Assembly: GCF_016793595.1 (NCBI RefSeq)
Contig: NZ_JAEULY010000005.1
Span: 1 to 64,000, forward strand
Origin: Phreatobacter sp.
GTDB taxonomy: Bacteria > Pseudomonadota > Alphaproteobacteria > Rhizobiales > Phreatobacteraceae
Direction: 5' to 3'
Length of the DNA stretch: 64,000 nt
Part shown: in pieces, positions 52,610 through 60,532 of the stretch
Layout of the letters: each line of letters opens with the position of its first letter
Numbering within the stretch: position 1 is the stretch's first letter
The notes under the pieces: generated by a model
What the model was told of the DNA's origin: nothing
The model's database searches: none
Seen by the model: the letters and a program-made list of their open reading frames with translations, nothing else
Made by a program: the position numbers and the translations under genes

Positions 52610-53494
52610 ATGACGATGTTCAGGGACGACCTGCTGAAGGGCAAGCGCATCCTCGTGACCGGCGGCGGCACCGGGCTCGGCAAGGAAATGGCCGAGGACT
52701 ATCTGCGCCTCGGCGCGACGGTCCATATCTGCGGCCGGCGCAAGGGCGTGCTGGACGAGACGGCTGCCGAGCTGATGGGCAGGCACGGCGGCAAGGTCAT
52801 CACCCATTCCGTCGATATCCGCGTCGCGCAGGCCGTGGACGAGATGATCGAGGAGATCTTCGCCGCCGGTCCGCTGACCGGCCTCGTCAACAACGCCGCC
52901 GGCAATTTCATCAGCCCGACCAAGGATCTCTCGCCGCGCGGCTTCGACGCCATCGCCGGCATCGTCTTCCATGGCTCGTTCTACGTGACCCTCGCCTGCG
53001 GCAAGCGCTGGATCGCGGGCGGCCACAAGGCCAGCGTCATCTCGATCCTGACCACCTGGGTCTGGAACGGCGGCCCCTTCACTGTCCCCTCCGCCATGTC
53101 CAAGGCCGGCATCAACGTCATGACCCAGTCGCTAGCCGCCGAATGGGGCCGCTACGGCATCCGCCTCAACGCCATCGCGCCCGGTCCTTTCCCGACCAAG
53201 GGCGCCTGGGAGCGGCTCAATCCGGGTCTTGCCGCCGACGAGGACAAGGGCCGTGATGGCAATCCCATGGGCCGCAACGGCGAGATGCAGGAACTCAAGA
53301 ACCTCGCCACCTTCCTGATGGCGGACGGCTGCGAATACCTGACCGGCCAGACCATTGCCATCGACGGCGCGCGCTACAATGCGAGCGGCGGCAATTTCTA
53401 CAACCTGTCGAAGCTCACCGACGAGCAGTGGGCCGAGATGGCCGAGATGATCCGCGGCGCCAACGAGAAGGATCGCGCTAAGCGGACGGCCTGA
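52610..53494 (+). CDS. SDR-family oxidoreductase (2,4-dienoyl-CoA reductase-like)
   Basis: A 294-residue dehydrogenase. TGGGTGLGKEMAEDY (~16-30) binds NADP(H). NNAAGNFI follows the central strand. The usual Tyr-x-x-x-Lys reads SAMSKAG (Tyr replaced), as in peroxisomal-type 2,4-dienoyl-CoA reductases, which lack the Tyr. The C-terminus has TGQTIAIDGARYNASGGNFY and a charged tail. It probably reduces unsaturated CoA esters in the pathway shared with the crotonase and acyl-CoA dehydrogenase. GAGGGAGA precedes the ATG. Confidence 0.85.
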   Translation: MTMFRDDLLKGKRILVTGGGTGLGKEMAEDYLRLGATVHICGRRKGVLDETAAELMGRHGGKVITHSVDIRVAQAVDEMIEEIFAAGPLTGLVNNAAGNFISPTKDLSPRGFDAIAGIVFHGSFYVTLACGKRWIAGGHKASVISILTTWVWNGGPFTVPSAMSKAGINVMTQSLAAEWGRYGIRLNAIAPGPFPTKGAWERLNPGLAADEDKGRDGNPMGRNGEMQELKNLATFLMADGCEYLTGQTIAIDGARYNASGGNFYNLSKLTDEQWAEMAEMIRGANEKDRAKRTA

Positions 53495-53528
53495 TCAGGC
53501 GTGCCGCATTTGCGATACCCGCCCTCAA

Positions 53529-53618
53529 CGTCATGCCCGGGCTCGGCCCGGGCATCCACGAACTCCTTCAACTGTCGTGGTCAAGTCGTGGATGGCCGGG
53601 CCGGGCACGGCCATGACG
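53529..53618. repeat. Composite palindromic intergenic repeat
   Basis: CGTCATG (53529-53535) and CATGACG (53612-53618) are the outer arms. The left half contains CCCGGGC-TCG-GCCCGGG, and CATCCACGA in it is repeated inverted as TCGTGGATG on the right. Located between convergent SDR and acyl-CoA dehydrogenase stops. Palindromes of this wording are common in rhizobial intergenic DNA and may also act as bidirectional terminators. Confidence 0.75.
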
Positions 53619-53657
53619 GAACAGGCCAGCAAGTCTGGATTTGTGTCGCGCCGTTGT

Positions 53658-54818
53658 TCATCGGCGCTGGTCGAACCGCCGGCCGACCAGCGCCGCGGCG
53701 ATGTTGATCTTCTGGATGTCGATGGAACCGCCGGCTATGCCCCAGCCCCACGAATCCCGGAAGCGCTGCTCGGCCTTGAACGACTTGGAATAGCCGTAGC
53801 CACCCATGATCTGGATGGCGGCGCCGCAGACCTCGCGCGTCATCTCGTTGGCGAAGCACTTGGCGACCGATGAATCGATGATCGAGGGCAAGCCCGCCGC
53901 CGCGTTCGTCACCGCGCGGTGGATGAGCAGGCGCGAGGCTTCGACCTTCATCGCCATTTCCGCAAGCTTGATCTGCACGGCCTGGAAATCGACCAGCGCC
54001 TTGCCGAACTGCTTGCGCTCCTGGACGTAGCCGAGCGCGTCCTCCAGCGCCGCTGCCGCGATGGCGAGGCTCATCGTGGAATTGCCGCAGCGCTCCAGAT
54101 CGAAAGCCTCCATCAGCTTCTTGAAGCCGCCGGCCGGGACGATGATGTTCGAGACGGGCACCCGCACGTCGTCGAAATGCATGTCGGCGCTCGGAATGCC
54201 ACGGAAGCCCATGAGCTGTTCGGGCGCGCCGAACGAAAGGCCCGGCCTGTCCTTCTCGACCAGCACCGCGCCGATGCCCTTGGCGCCCGGCTCGTCGGAC
54301 AGGCGGCAATAGACGACATAGGCGTCCGAATGGCCGGCGCCCGAGCACCAGCGCTTCTGGCCGTTGATGACGACCGTATCGCCCTCGATCCGCCCCCGCG
54401 TCTTGAGGTCCGTCAGCGCGCTGCCGGCTTCGGGCTCGGACATGGAGACCGCGACGATCATGTCGCCCGAGACGACCTTGGGGATGATCCGCCGCTTCAG
54501 CTCCTCGCCGGCAAAATGCTGGATCGCCAGAACCGGACCGAAGCAGGATTCGAAGATCGGGAAGGCGACGGCCGGCGAGACGCGCGCGACCGCCTCCAGC
54601 ACCAGCACGGCGTCGAGATGGCCGAGGCCGACGCCGCCATGCTCGGCGTCGAGATTGATGCCGAGATAGCCCATGGCCGCCAGCTTCTTCAGGTAGGCGT
54701 GCGGCAGCGGCTGTCCCGATGCTTCGATCTCGGCGGCGATGCCCGTCAATTCCCGCCTGGCGAACTCGGTCGCGGTACGCTGCAATTCCTGCTGCTCGGG
54801 CGTCAGGCTGAAGTCCAT
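53658..54818 (-). CDS. Acyl-CoA dehydrogenase (IVD/LCAD-type active site)
   Basis: A 386-residue flavoenzyme. MDFSLTPEQQELQRTATEF opens the helical domain, MSEPEAGSALTDLKTRG (~126-142) contacts FAD and substrate, and the end reads MGGYGYSKSFKAEQRFRDS. The C-terminal Glu position reads GIAGGS, without Glu. The helix-G position has FDLER (Glu-242), as in isovaleryl-CoA and long-chain dehydrogenases, so the enzyme is probably active with that base. It diverges from the IclR regulator, and a three-part operator lies 40 nt before its start. Confidence 0.9.
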   Translation of the reverse strand: MDFSLTPEQQELQRTATEFARRELTGIAAEIEASGQPLPHAYLKKLAAMGYLGINLDAEHGGVGLGHLDAVLVLEAVARVSPAVAFPIFESCFGPVLAIQHFAGEELKRRIIPKVVSGDMIVAVSMSEPEAGSALTDLKTRGRIEGDTVVINGQKRWCSGAGHSDAYVVYCRLSDEPGAKGIGAVLVEKDRPGLSFGAPEQLMGFRGIPSADMHFDDVRVPVSNIIVPAGGFKKLMEAFDLERCGNSTMSLAIAAAALEDALGYVQERKQFGKALVDFQAVQIKLAEMAMKVEASRLLIHRAVTNAAAGLPSIIDSSVAKCFANEMTREVCGAAIQIMGGYGYSKSFKAEQRFRDSWGWGIAGGSIDIQKINIAAALVGRRFDQRR

Positions 54819-54857
54819 GGCGTCGTCCGTCCCTGCCGCCACGCAAGGGTGGCGGAA

Positions 54858-54882
54858 TTTCAACTGATGAAATATAGTTTCA
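54858..54882. promoter_or_regulatory. IclR-type operator, copy 1
   Basis: TTTCA-N5-TGAAA-N5-TTTCA. The inner ATGAAA-tatag-TTTCAT (54867-54883) is a 6-bp dyad. It lies 40 nt before the acyl-CoA dehydrogenase start and ~155 nt before iclR. The same arrangement with different spacers recurs at 55889-55913. Confidence 0.7.
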
Positions 54883-55037
54883 TATCAAATATCCTCGAAT
54901 CCGTGATGCGCCGTCAAGGACGGATGCCATCGGCCGTTCGAACGTGTCGCATCGAGGTCGGCGGCGTGCCGACAGGATGATTTCATCCTTCATGCCGCTG
55001 GTGCTAATCATGCCGGAAAGGGCAGGGGCAGACCATC

Positions 55038-55859
55038 ATGCCGTCATTTGAACCGGTGATCGCATTGTCGCGCGGACTTGAGGTCCTGCGCGTCCTCAAT
55101 GCCGAGCGGCAATCCACGGTGGGATCGCTGCACAAGGCGACGGGGCTGAACAAGGCCACCATCGTTCGCATGCTCGAGACGCTGGAGCATGAAGGCTATG
55201 TCATGCGTGACGCGGACCGGGCGGTGTACCTGCCCACCGGCCGCTGCCTGCTCCTGTCCCATGGCTATGACCAGCATCTCTGGATCGGCGGGGTGGCCGA
55301 ACCGATCATGCACGAGTTCCGCAAGCAGATCGGCTGGCCTTCCGACATCGCCATTTTCGACCGCGATGCGATGATCGTGGCGCAGACGACGCGCGAGCCC
55401 GGCTCCATGCTGTTCTCGCGCCGGCCGGGATTCCGCTTTCCGCTGCTCTCCACCTCCATGGGGCGGGCCTATCTCGCCTATTGCACGCCGGAGCAGCAGG
55501 AACGCATCATTGCCTCGCTCGCCGCCATTCCCGGCAAGTCGACCGAACTCGCCCGCCAGCCGAAGAAGCTCGCCCAGCTCCTCGCCGAAGTGCGCGAGAA
55601 CGGTTATGCGGTGATGGACGAGGCCTACAGCCAGCACGTCTTCGACGGCCGCGTCTGGGCCATGGGCGTGCCCGTGCGCGAGGGCGACGAGGTCTATGCC
55701 AGCATCAACATCATGATGCTTCACGGCGTCATCTCGCTGCGCGAGGCCGAGAAGACCTTCCTCAAGCCGCTGCAGGCGACCGCCCGGCGCATCGCCGAAG
55801 CGCTCTCCGACAAGTTCCGCGCGACGCTCTGGGCGCCCGGCGGCGCGAGGGCCGATTAA
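55038..55859 (+). CDS. IclR-family transcriptional regulator
   Basis: A 273-residue regulator. The winged helix spans ~10-70 (STVGSLHKATGLNKATIVRM; LEHEGYVMRDADRAVYLPTG), and the effector domain spans ~85-260 (PSDIAIFDRDAMIVAQTTRE; FPLLSTSMGRAYLAYCTPEQ). IclR proteins respond to small carboxylic acids or aromatic intermediates. It diverges from the acyl-CoA dehydrogenase and is followed by two tctC genes. Operator copies flank it. Confidence 0.9.
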   Translation: MPSFEPVIALSRGLEVLRVLNAERQSTVGSLHKATGLNKATIVRMLETLEHEGYVMRDADRAVYLPTGRCLLLSHGYDQHLWIGGVAEPIMHEFRKQIGWPSDIAIFDRDAMIVAQTTREPGSMLFSRRPGFRFPLLSTSMGRAYLAYCTPEQQERIIASLAAIPGKSTELARQPKKLAQLLAEVRENGYAVMDEAYSQHVFDGRVWAMGVPVREGDEVYASINIMMLHGVISLREAEKTFLKPLQATARRIAEALSDKFRATLWAPGGARAD

Positions 55860-55888
55860 AGCCGCCCGATGGGACGGCGTGTCGCATA

Positions 55889-55913
55889 TTTCATGTTCTG
55901 AAACAGCCTTTCA
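55889..55913. promoter_or_regulatory. IclR-type operator, copy 2
   Basis: TTTCA-tgttc-TGAAA-cagcc-TTTCA, the same 25-bp three-arm layout as at 54858-54882 with unrelated spacers. It is 30 nt after the iclR stop and ~134 nt before the first orphan tctC, consistent with the regulator controlling that gene. Confidence 0.7.
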
Positions 55914-56046
55914 TTGTTTGACGGCCCATTCCTTCCGTGACAGCCTTCCCGCGGGCCGATGGAGGACGCCGGGCTTTTCCGGCTGCGGAAGGAAGGCGGC
56001 ATCCGCCGGCACCCGACAAAAAGAACGTCCAGACCGGGAAACGCCG

Positions 56047-57033
56047 ATGACCTTCCTGACCGACCGACGCCGGCTGCTTGCAGCCGGCGCAGCTTCGTTT
56101 GTGGCTGCGCCGCTGATTGCGCGGGCGCAATCGCCCTGGCCGAACAAGCCGCTGCGAATCCTCTGCGCCTTCCCGGCCGGCGGCATCACCGACGCCTATG
56201 CCCGGGCCTATGGCGACTACATCGCCCAGAAGAGCGGCCAGACCGTCATCGTGGAGAACCGCCTCGGCGCGGGCGGCGGCATCGCTGCTCAGGCGCTGAA
56301 GAGCGCGCCGGACGACGGCCACACGCTGATGATCACCATTTCCTCGACCATGCTCGGCAACCGGGTCATGTTCAAGAACCTGCCTTACGATCCGGACAAG
56401 GACTTTTCCTTCCTCGCCATCATGTCGACCGGCCATCTGCCGCTGGTCGTCCACAAGTCGACGGGTGCGAGAACGCTGGCCGAATTCGTCGATTACGCCC
56501 GCAAGAACCGGGTCAGCTTCGGTTCCTACGCGGCCGGCTCCTTCGCGCACATCGTCGGGGCCGAACTGAACCGGCGCTTCAACCTCGACATGACCATCGT
56601 CCATTATCGCGGTGAGGCGCCCATGTGGCAGGACCTGCTCACCGGCAACAGCCAGGTGGCCATGGGCAGCTACACCGCCTGCAAGGGCGTGCTCGACGCC
56701 GGCGCGGGGGTTGCCGTCGCGGTGCCGACCAGCCAGCGCATGAAGACCCTGCCCGACGTGGCGACCTATGCCGAACAGGGCGTCTCGGACAAGGTCTTCG
56801 ATCTGCTGAGCTGGGCCGGCTTCTTCGGCAAGGCGTCGATGCCGCCTGAAATGGTCCAGCAGATCTCCGACCTCATGGTGGAGGCCGGCAAGACCGAGCG
56901 CATCCAGCGGCTCACCGCCACGTTCGGCATCGACGAGGCCGCGCGCGATCACAGGTACTTCCGCCACATCTACGAGACGCAGGGCCCGATCTGGCTCGAC
57001 CACGTCAACCGGCTCGGCATCACGCCGAGCTGA
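56047..57033 (+). CDS. TctC/Bug-type binding protein, orphan copy 1
   Basis: A 328-residue periplasmic receptor. The leader (TDRRRLLAAGAASFVAAPLI) ends at ARA, and the mature part begins with SPWPNKPLRILCAFPAGGIT. VENRLGAGGGIAAQALKSAP and VHYRGEAPMWQDLLTGN are family motifs. The start at 56047 is set by the leader; an upstream in-frame ATG adds a non-secretory extension. No tctAB adjoin it. It lies 42 nt before a paralogue. Confidence 0.88.
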   Translation: MTFLTDRRRLLAAGAASFVAAPLIARAQSPWPNKPLRILCAFPAGGITDAYARAYGDYIAQKSGQTVIVENRLGAGGGIAAQALKSAPDDGHTLMITISSTMLGNRVMFKNLPYDPDKDFSFLAIMSTGHLPLVVHKSTGARTLAEFVDYARKNRVSFGSYAAGSFAHIVGAELNRRFNLDMTIVHYRGEAPMWQDLLTGNSQVAMGSYTACKGVLDAGAGVAVAVPTSQRMKTLPDVATYAEQGVSDKVFDLLSWAGFFGKASMPPEMVQQISDLMVEAGKTERIQRLTATFGIDEAARDHRYFRHIYETQGPIWLDHVNRLGITPS

Positions 57034-57074
57034 TCCGCCGCATCGCTGCCGCCATCAATGTCGAGGGAACCGCC

Positions 57075-58061
57075 ATGACCGTTCTGCCGACCCGCCGCGC
57101 GATGATCGCCGGCGCCACTGCATCCGCCCTCGCCGTCCCGCACCTCGTGCGAGCCCAGGCCAACTGGCCAACCGGTACCATCCGCATCATCTGCGGCACG
57201 GCCGCGGGCGGTCTCACCGACCTCTTCTCCCGTGCCTACGGCGAATACATCTCGCGGCAGACGGGCCAGACCGTGGTGGTCGAGAACCGGCCGGGCGCGT
57301 CAGGAGGCATCGCCGCGCAGGCGGTGAAACAGGCTCCGCCCGACGGCCTGACCTTCATCCTGACCATCTCGACGACGTTCTTCGCCAACCGGATCCTGAT
57401 CAGCAACCTGCAATACGACCCGGACAAGGACTTCAAGTTCATCTCGGCCATGCCGGCGGGCCATCTGCCGCTGATCGTCCATCGCTCGACCGGCGTGACC
57501 AATGTCCGGCAGTTCCTCGATTACGCGAAGAACAACAACATCTCCTTCGGCACCTATGGCGCGGGCTCGTTCCCGCACACCGTCGCCTTCGAGTTCAACA
57601 AGATGCTCGACCGCAAGATGGTGCCGGTCCACTACCGGGGCGAGGCGCCGATGTGGAACGACTTCAACAGCGGTGCGCTACAGGCGGCGATAGGCAGCTA
57701 TCTCGGCTCGGCCGGCGTGCTGCAGAGCGGCGTTGGTCGCGCCATCGCGGTGCCGACCGACAGGCGCATGGGCAAGCTGCCGGACGTGGCGACCTTCTCC
57801 GAGCAGGGCATCAATATCCGCGTTCTCCAGCTCAAGGGCTGGGTCGGCCTGTTCGCGCCGGCCGCCCTGCCGGATGCCATCGCCGACCGCGTCTCGACGC
57901 TGATGGTCGAGGCCGGCAAGACGGAGGCGATCCGCAAGATGCTGGATACGTTCGGCATCGACGAGGCGGCGATGAGCCGCGCGGCGTCGCAGAAGCTCTA
58001 CGACGAGGAAGGTCCGGACTGGATCGCCGCCACTCGGCAGCTCGGCATCACGCCGTCCTGA
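57075..58061 (+). CDS. TctC/Bug-type binding protein, orphan copy 2
   Basis: A 328-residue paralogue of the preceding protein, aligned without large gaps and sharing VHYRGEAPMW, YDPDKDF, GHLPL and LMVEAGKTE. By eye roughly half the residues agree. The leader is TRRAMIAGATASALAVPHLV, cleaved after RAQ or nearby. Probably a tandem duplication that has diverged in ligand. The stop is followed by a palindromic repeat and a terminator. Confidence 0.88.
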   Translation: MTVLPTRRAMIAGATASALAVPHLVRAQANWPTGTIRIICGTAAGGLTDLFSRAYGEYISRQTGQTVVVENRPGASGGIAAQAVKQAPPDGLTFILTISTTFFANRILISNLQYDPDKDFKFISAMPAGHLPLIVHRSTGVTNVRQFLDYAKNNNISFGTYGAGSFPHTVAFEFNKMLDRKMVPVHYRGEAPMWNDFNSGALQAAIGSYLGSAGVLQSGVGRAIAVPTDRRMGKLPDVATFSEQGINIRVLQLKGWVGLFAPAALPDAIADRVSTLMVEAGKTEAIRKMLDTFGIDEAAMSRAASQKLYDEEGPDWIAATRQLGITPS

Positions 58062-58070
58062 TCTGATGAA

Positions 58071-58114
58071 GCATTTTCGAGCGAAGTGGGTACCGGTTCG
58101 CGTGAAGAAAATGC
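58071..58114. repeat. 44-bp palindromic intergenic element
   Basis: GCATTTTC (58071-58078) and GAAAATGC (58107-58114) are the outer arms, with CGAA/TTCG and GGTACC-like inner matches giving an imperfect hairpin. The wording (GCATTTTCgagCGAAgtgG) matches a palindromic repeat I recall as frequent between genes in Hyphomicrobiales. Located 9 nt past the tctC stop. Confidence 0.75.
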
Positions 58115-58125
58115 GACAAAATAGG

Positions 58126-58145
58126 TTGGCGCGGAGTCGCGCCAA
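58126..58145. terminator. Bidirectional terminator hairpin
   Basis: TTGGCGCG (58126-58133) and CGCGCCAA (58138-58145) form a perfect 8-bp stem with a 4-nt loop, between convergent tctC and gamma-glutamyltransferase stops. On the minus strand it is followed by ACCTATTTTG. The plus-strand tail is less T-rich. Confidence 0.65.
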
Positions 58146-58146
58146 T

Positions 58147-59748
58147 TCAAAGGCCCGCCGCGCCGCCGTCGGCGCGCGGGTCGTGGGCGCCCGACAGCGA
58201 CCGGTCGGCGTGCAGCGTCACGCCGCCCGCATGGCCCATCGTGTCCGAGTAAGCCTCCGGGATCGTCTCGGCCTGATGGTCCATCCGCGACAGTTCCGCG
58301 ATCAGCCTGTCGTCGAAGCGGTCCTCGAAGCGCAGGCCCGTCACCGACGAGCCCCAGGTGCGGCCGAGCAGCCAGCGTGGCGCATCCAGCGCCTCCTCGA
58401 GCGAGGCGCCGTGACGCACGTGGCGCTCGAAGACCTGCGCCTGCGTCTGCGGCTGGCCCTCGCCGCCCATCGTGCCATAGGCGAAGGTGCGCCCGTCCCT
58501 CAGCTCCGCCAGCGCCGGGTTGAGCGTATGGAACGGCCGCCGGCCGGGCTCCAGCGGGTTCAGCGCCTTCGGGTCGAGAGCGAAGCTCGCGCCGCGGTTC
58601 TGCATCAGGAAGCCGGTCGACCTCGACACGCAGCCCGATCCGAACTCCCAGTAGATCGACTGGATGTAGGACACGACGCGGCCTTCGGAATCCGCCGCGC
58701 CCATCCAGATCGTGTCGCCGGCTGCGCCGCGCTGCGGCCAGGGCAGGGCGCGGCCCATATCGACGGCCTGTGCTTCGGCCTGTAGCGCGCGCTCGGTGAG
58801 GAAGGCCTGCGGATCGCCGTTCAGTCGGTCGAAATCGGTGACGAAGCGGTCGCGCACCAGGAAGGCCCGCTTGGTCGCCTCCACGATCCGGTGGACGAAG
58901 GCGGGGGTATCCGGGCGCACGGAGCCGTGCATCGCCTCCAGCCGGTCGACGATGCCGAGGATCATCAGCGAGGCGATCCCCTGCGTCGGCGGTGGCATGT
59001 TGTAGACGCTGCCCAGCGAGTGGGCGAGTTGCAGCGGCGCCCGTTCCACGGCGTAGTAGGCTTGAAGGTCGGCGCGCGTGACCGGCGAGCCCATCTCCTC
59101 GAGGTCCTTCGCCAGCTCGCGCGAGACGTCGCCGCGATAGGTGTCCTGGAAGCCGTTGCGCGCAAGGTGTTCCAGCGTGTCGGCGAGCGCAGCCTGCTTC
59201 ATGATCGCGCCTTCGGCGGGCGGCTTGCCGTCCATCAGGAAGGTCTCGGCGAAGCCGGGGCAGTCCTTCAGCTCGTAGAGCTTGTCGAGGGTGAGGCGCG
59301 CCTGCGAACGCGACACGACGTAGCCCTCGCGCGCCGCCTTGATGGCCGGCTCCATCATCACCGTGCGGGGCAGCGTGCCGCCTGACGCCTTGGCCATGGC
59401 GTTGGCGAGGCGCCAGCCGCCGATGGCGCCGGGCACGGTGAGCGCGGCCAGCGGCCCGCGCGTCGGCATCTCGTAGTGCCCCTTGTCGAGATAGGCGCGC
59501 AGTGTCGCGCGCTCGCCGGCGAACCCGCAGGCCTCGATGCCGTGGACCCGGCCGTTCGGTTGGCGGATCAGCCAGAAGCCGTCACCGCCGACATGGGTCA
59601 TGTGCGGATAAACAGCCGCGATCGTCGCGGCCGCCGCGATCATCGCCTCGATGGCGTTGCCGCCTTCGGCGAGGATCAGCCGGCCTGCTTCCGCCGCTTG
59701 TTGGTGCGGGGCGGCCACCACGCCGCGCGAAAAGGGTCCGTCCGCCAT
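58147..59748 (-). CDS. Gamma-glutamyltransferase family protein
   Basis: A 533-residue Ntn-hydrolase-type protein. GVVAAPHQQAAEAGRLILAE and GGNAIEAMIAAAATIAAVYP are the N-terminal family motifs. The self-cleavage nucleophile is probably the Thr in AAGDTIWMGAADSEG (~360), where true GGTs have a TTH motif. GEGQPQTQAQVFERHVRHGA closes the small subunit. No signal peptide is seen, so it should be cytoplasmic, unlike classical GGT. The substrate may be an acylated amine rather than glutathione. The start at 59748 gives the family N-terminus. Confidence 0.85.
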   Translation of the reverse strand: MADGPFSRGVVAAPHQQAAEAGRLILAEGGNAIEAMIAAAATIAAVYPHMTHVGGDGFWLIRQPNGRVHGIEACGFAGERATLRAYLDKGHYEMPTRGPLAALTVPGAIGGWRLANAMAKASGGTLPRTVMMEPAIKAAREGYVVSRSQARLTLDKLYELKDCPGFAETFLMDGKPPAEGAIMKQAALADTLEHLARNGFQDTYRGDVSRELAKDLEEMGSPVTRADLQAYYAVERAPLQLAHSLGSVYNMPPPTQGIASLMILGIVDRLEAMHGSVRPDTPAFVHRIVEATKRAFLVRDRFVTDFDRLNGDPQAFLTERALQAEAQAVDMGRALPWPQRGAAGDTIWMGAADSEGRVVSYIQSIYWEFGSGCVSRSTGFLMQNRGASFALDPKALNPLEPGRRPFHTLNPALAELRDGRTFAYGTMGGEGQPQTQAQVFERHVRHGASLEEALDAPRWLLGRTWGSSVTGLRFEDRFDDRLIAELSRMDHQAETIPEAYSDTMGHAGGVTLHADRSLSGAHDPRADGGAAGL

Positions 59749-59833
59749 CGATGCACTCCCGTTGCCGCACGATAGCCGATGCGCCGCACAGGGTGTATCG
59801 GGCAAAAGCCCCGATCACGAAGAGTCGCAAGCC

Positions 59834-60529
59834 TCAGATCGCCATGCTCCGGTGGAGCGCGTCGCGGTCCACCTCGCCCTTCAGGCCCTGAACCACGATC
59901 CGGCCGCGCTCCATCACGTAGAAGCGGTCGCCGAGTTCCTCCGCGAAATCGAGATATTGCTCGACCAGCAGGATGGCGATGTCGCCCTTGCGCCTGAGAT
60001 AGTCGATGGCGCGGCCGATATCCTTGATGATCGAGGGCTGGATGCCCTCCGTCGGCTCGTCCAGCACGATCAGGCGCGGGCGCGTCGTCAGCGCGCGGCC
60101 GATGGCCAGTTGCTGCTGCTGGCCGCCGGAGAGGTCGCCGCCACGGCGCCCGAGCATGTCCTTCAGCACAGGGAACAGCGAGAAGATATCGCCGGGGATC
60201 GAGCGGTCCGCCCGTTTCAGCGGCGCGAAGCCGGTTTCGAGATTCTCCTTCACGCTCAGCAGCGGGAAAATCTCGCGGCCCTGCGGCACATAGGCGATGC
60301 CGCGCCGTGCCCGCTCGAAGGGCGGCATCCGCGTGATGTCGCGCCCTTCCCACAGGATCTCGCCGCCGGAGACCGGCTGATGGCCCATGATCGCCCGCAT
60401 CAGCGAGGTCTTGCCGACGCCGTTGCGGCCGAGCACGCAGGTCACCTTGCCCGGCTCGACCACGATGGAGACGTCGCGCAGGGCCTGGGCCGCGCCGTAG
60501 TGGAGATCGATGTTCTTCACTTCGAGCAT
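59834..60529 (-). CDS. urtE: Urea ABC transporter ATP-binding subunit UrtE
   Basis: A 231-residue LivF-type ATPase. Walker A LGRNGVGKTSLMRAI (~33-47), signature DLSGGQQQQLAIGRAL (~133) and Walker B LIVLDEPTEGIQPSII are present. The DEPTEGIQPS wording and the opening MLEVKNIDLHYGAAQALRD fit UrtE. It is the last gene of urtBCDE. UrtD ends 3 nt before its start. Confidence 0.93.
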   Translation of the reverse strand: MLEVKNIDLHYGAAQALRDVSIVVEPGKVTCVLGRNGVGKTSLMRAIMGHQPVSGGEILWEGRDITRMPPFERARRGIAYVPQGREIFPLLSVKENLETGFAPLKRADRSIPGDIFSLFPVLKDMLGRRGGDLSGGQQQQLAIGRALTTRPRLIVLDEPTEGIQPSIIKDIGRAIDYLRRKGDIAILLVEQYLDFAEELGDRFYVMERGRIVVQGLKGEVDRDALHRSMAI

Positions 60530-60532
60530 GCT

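Noticed and set aside
54900..55037. A further regulatory RNA or riboswitch before iclR.
   Set aside because: Only short weak inverted repeats (GGATGATTTCATCC-like) are visible, with nothing resembling a known riboswitch.
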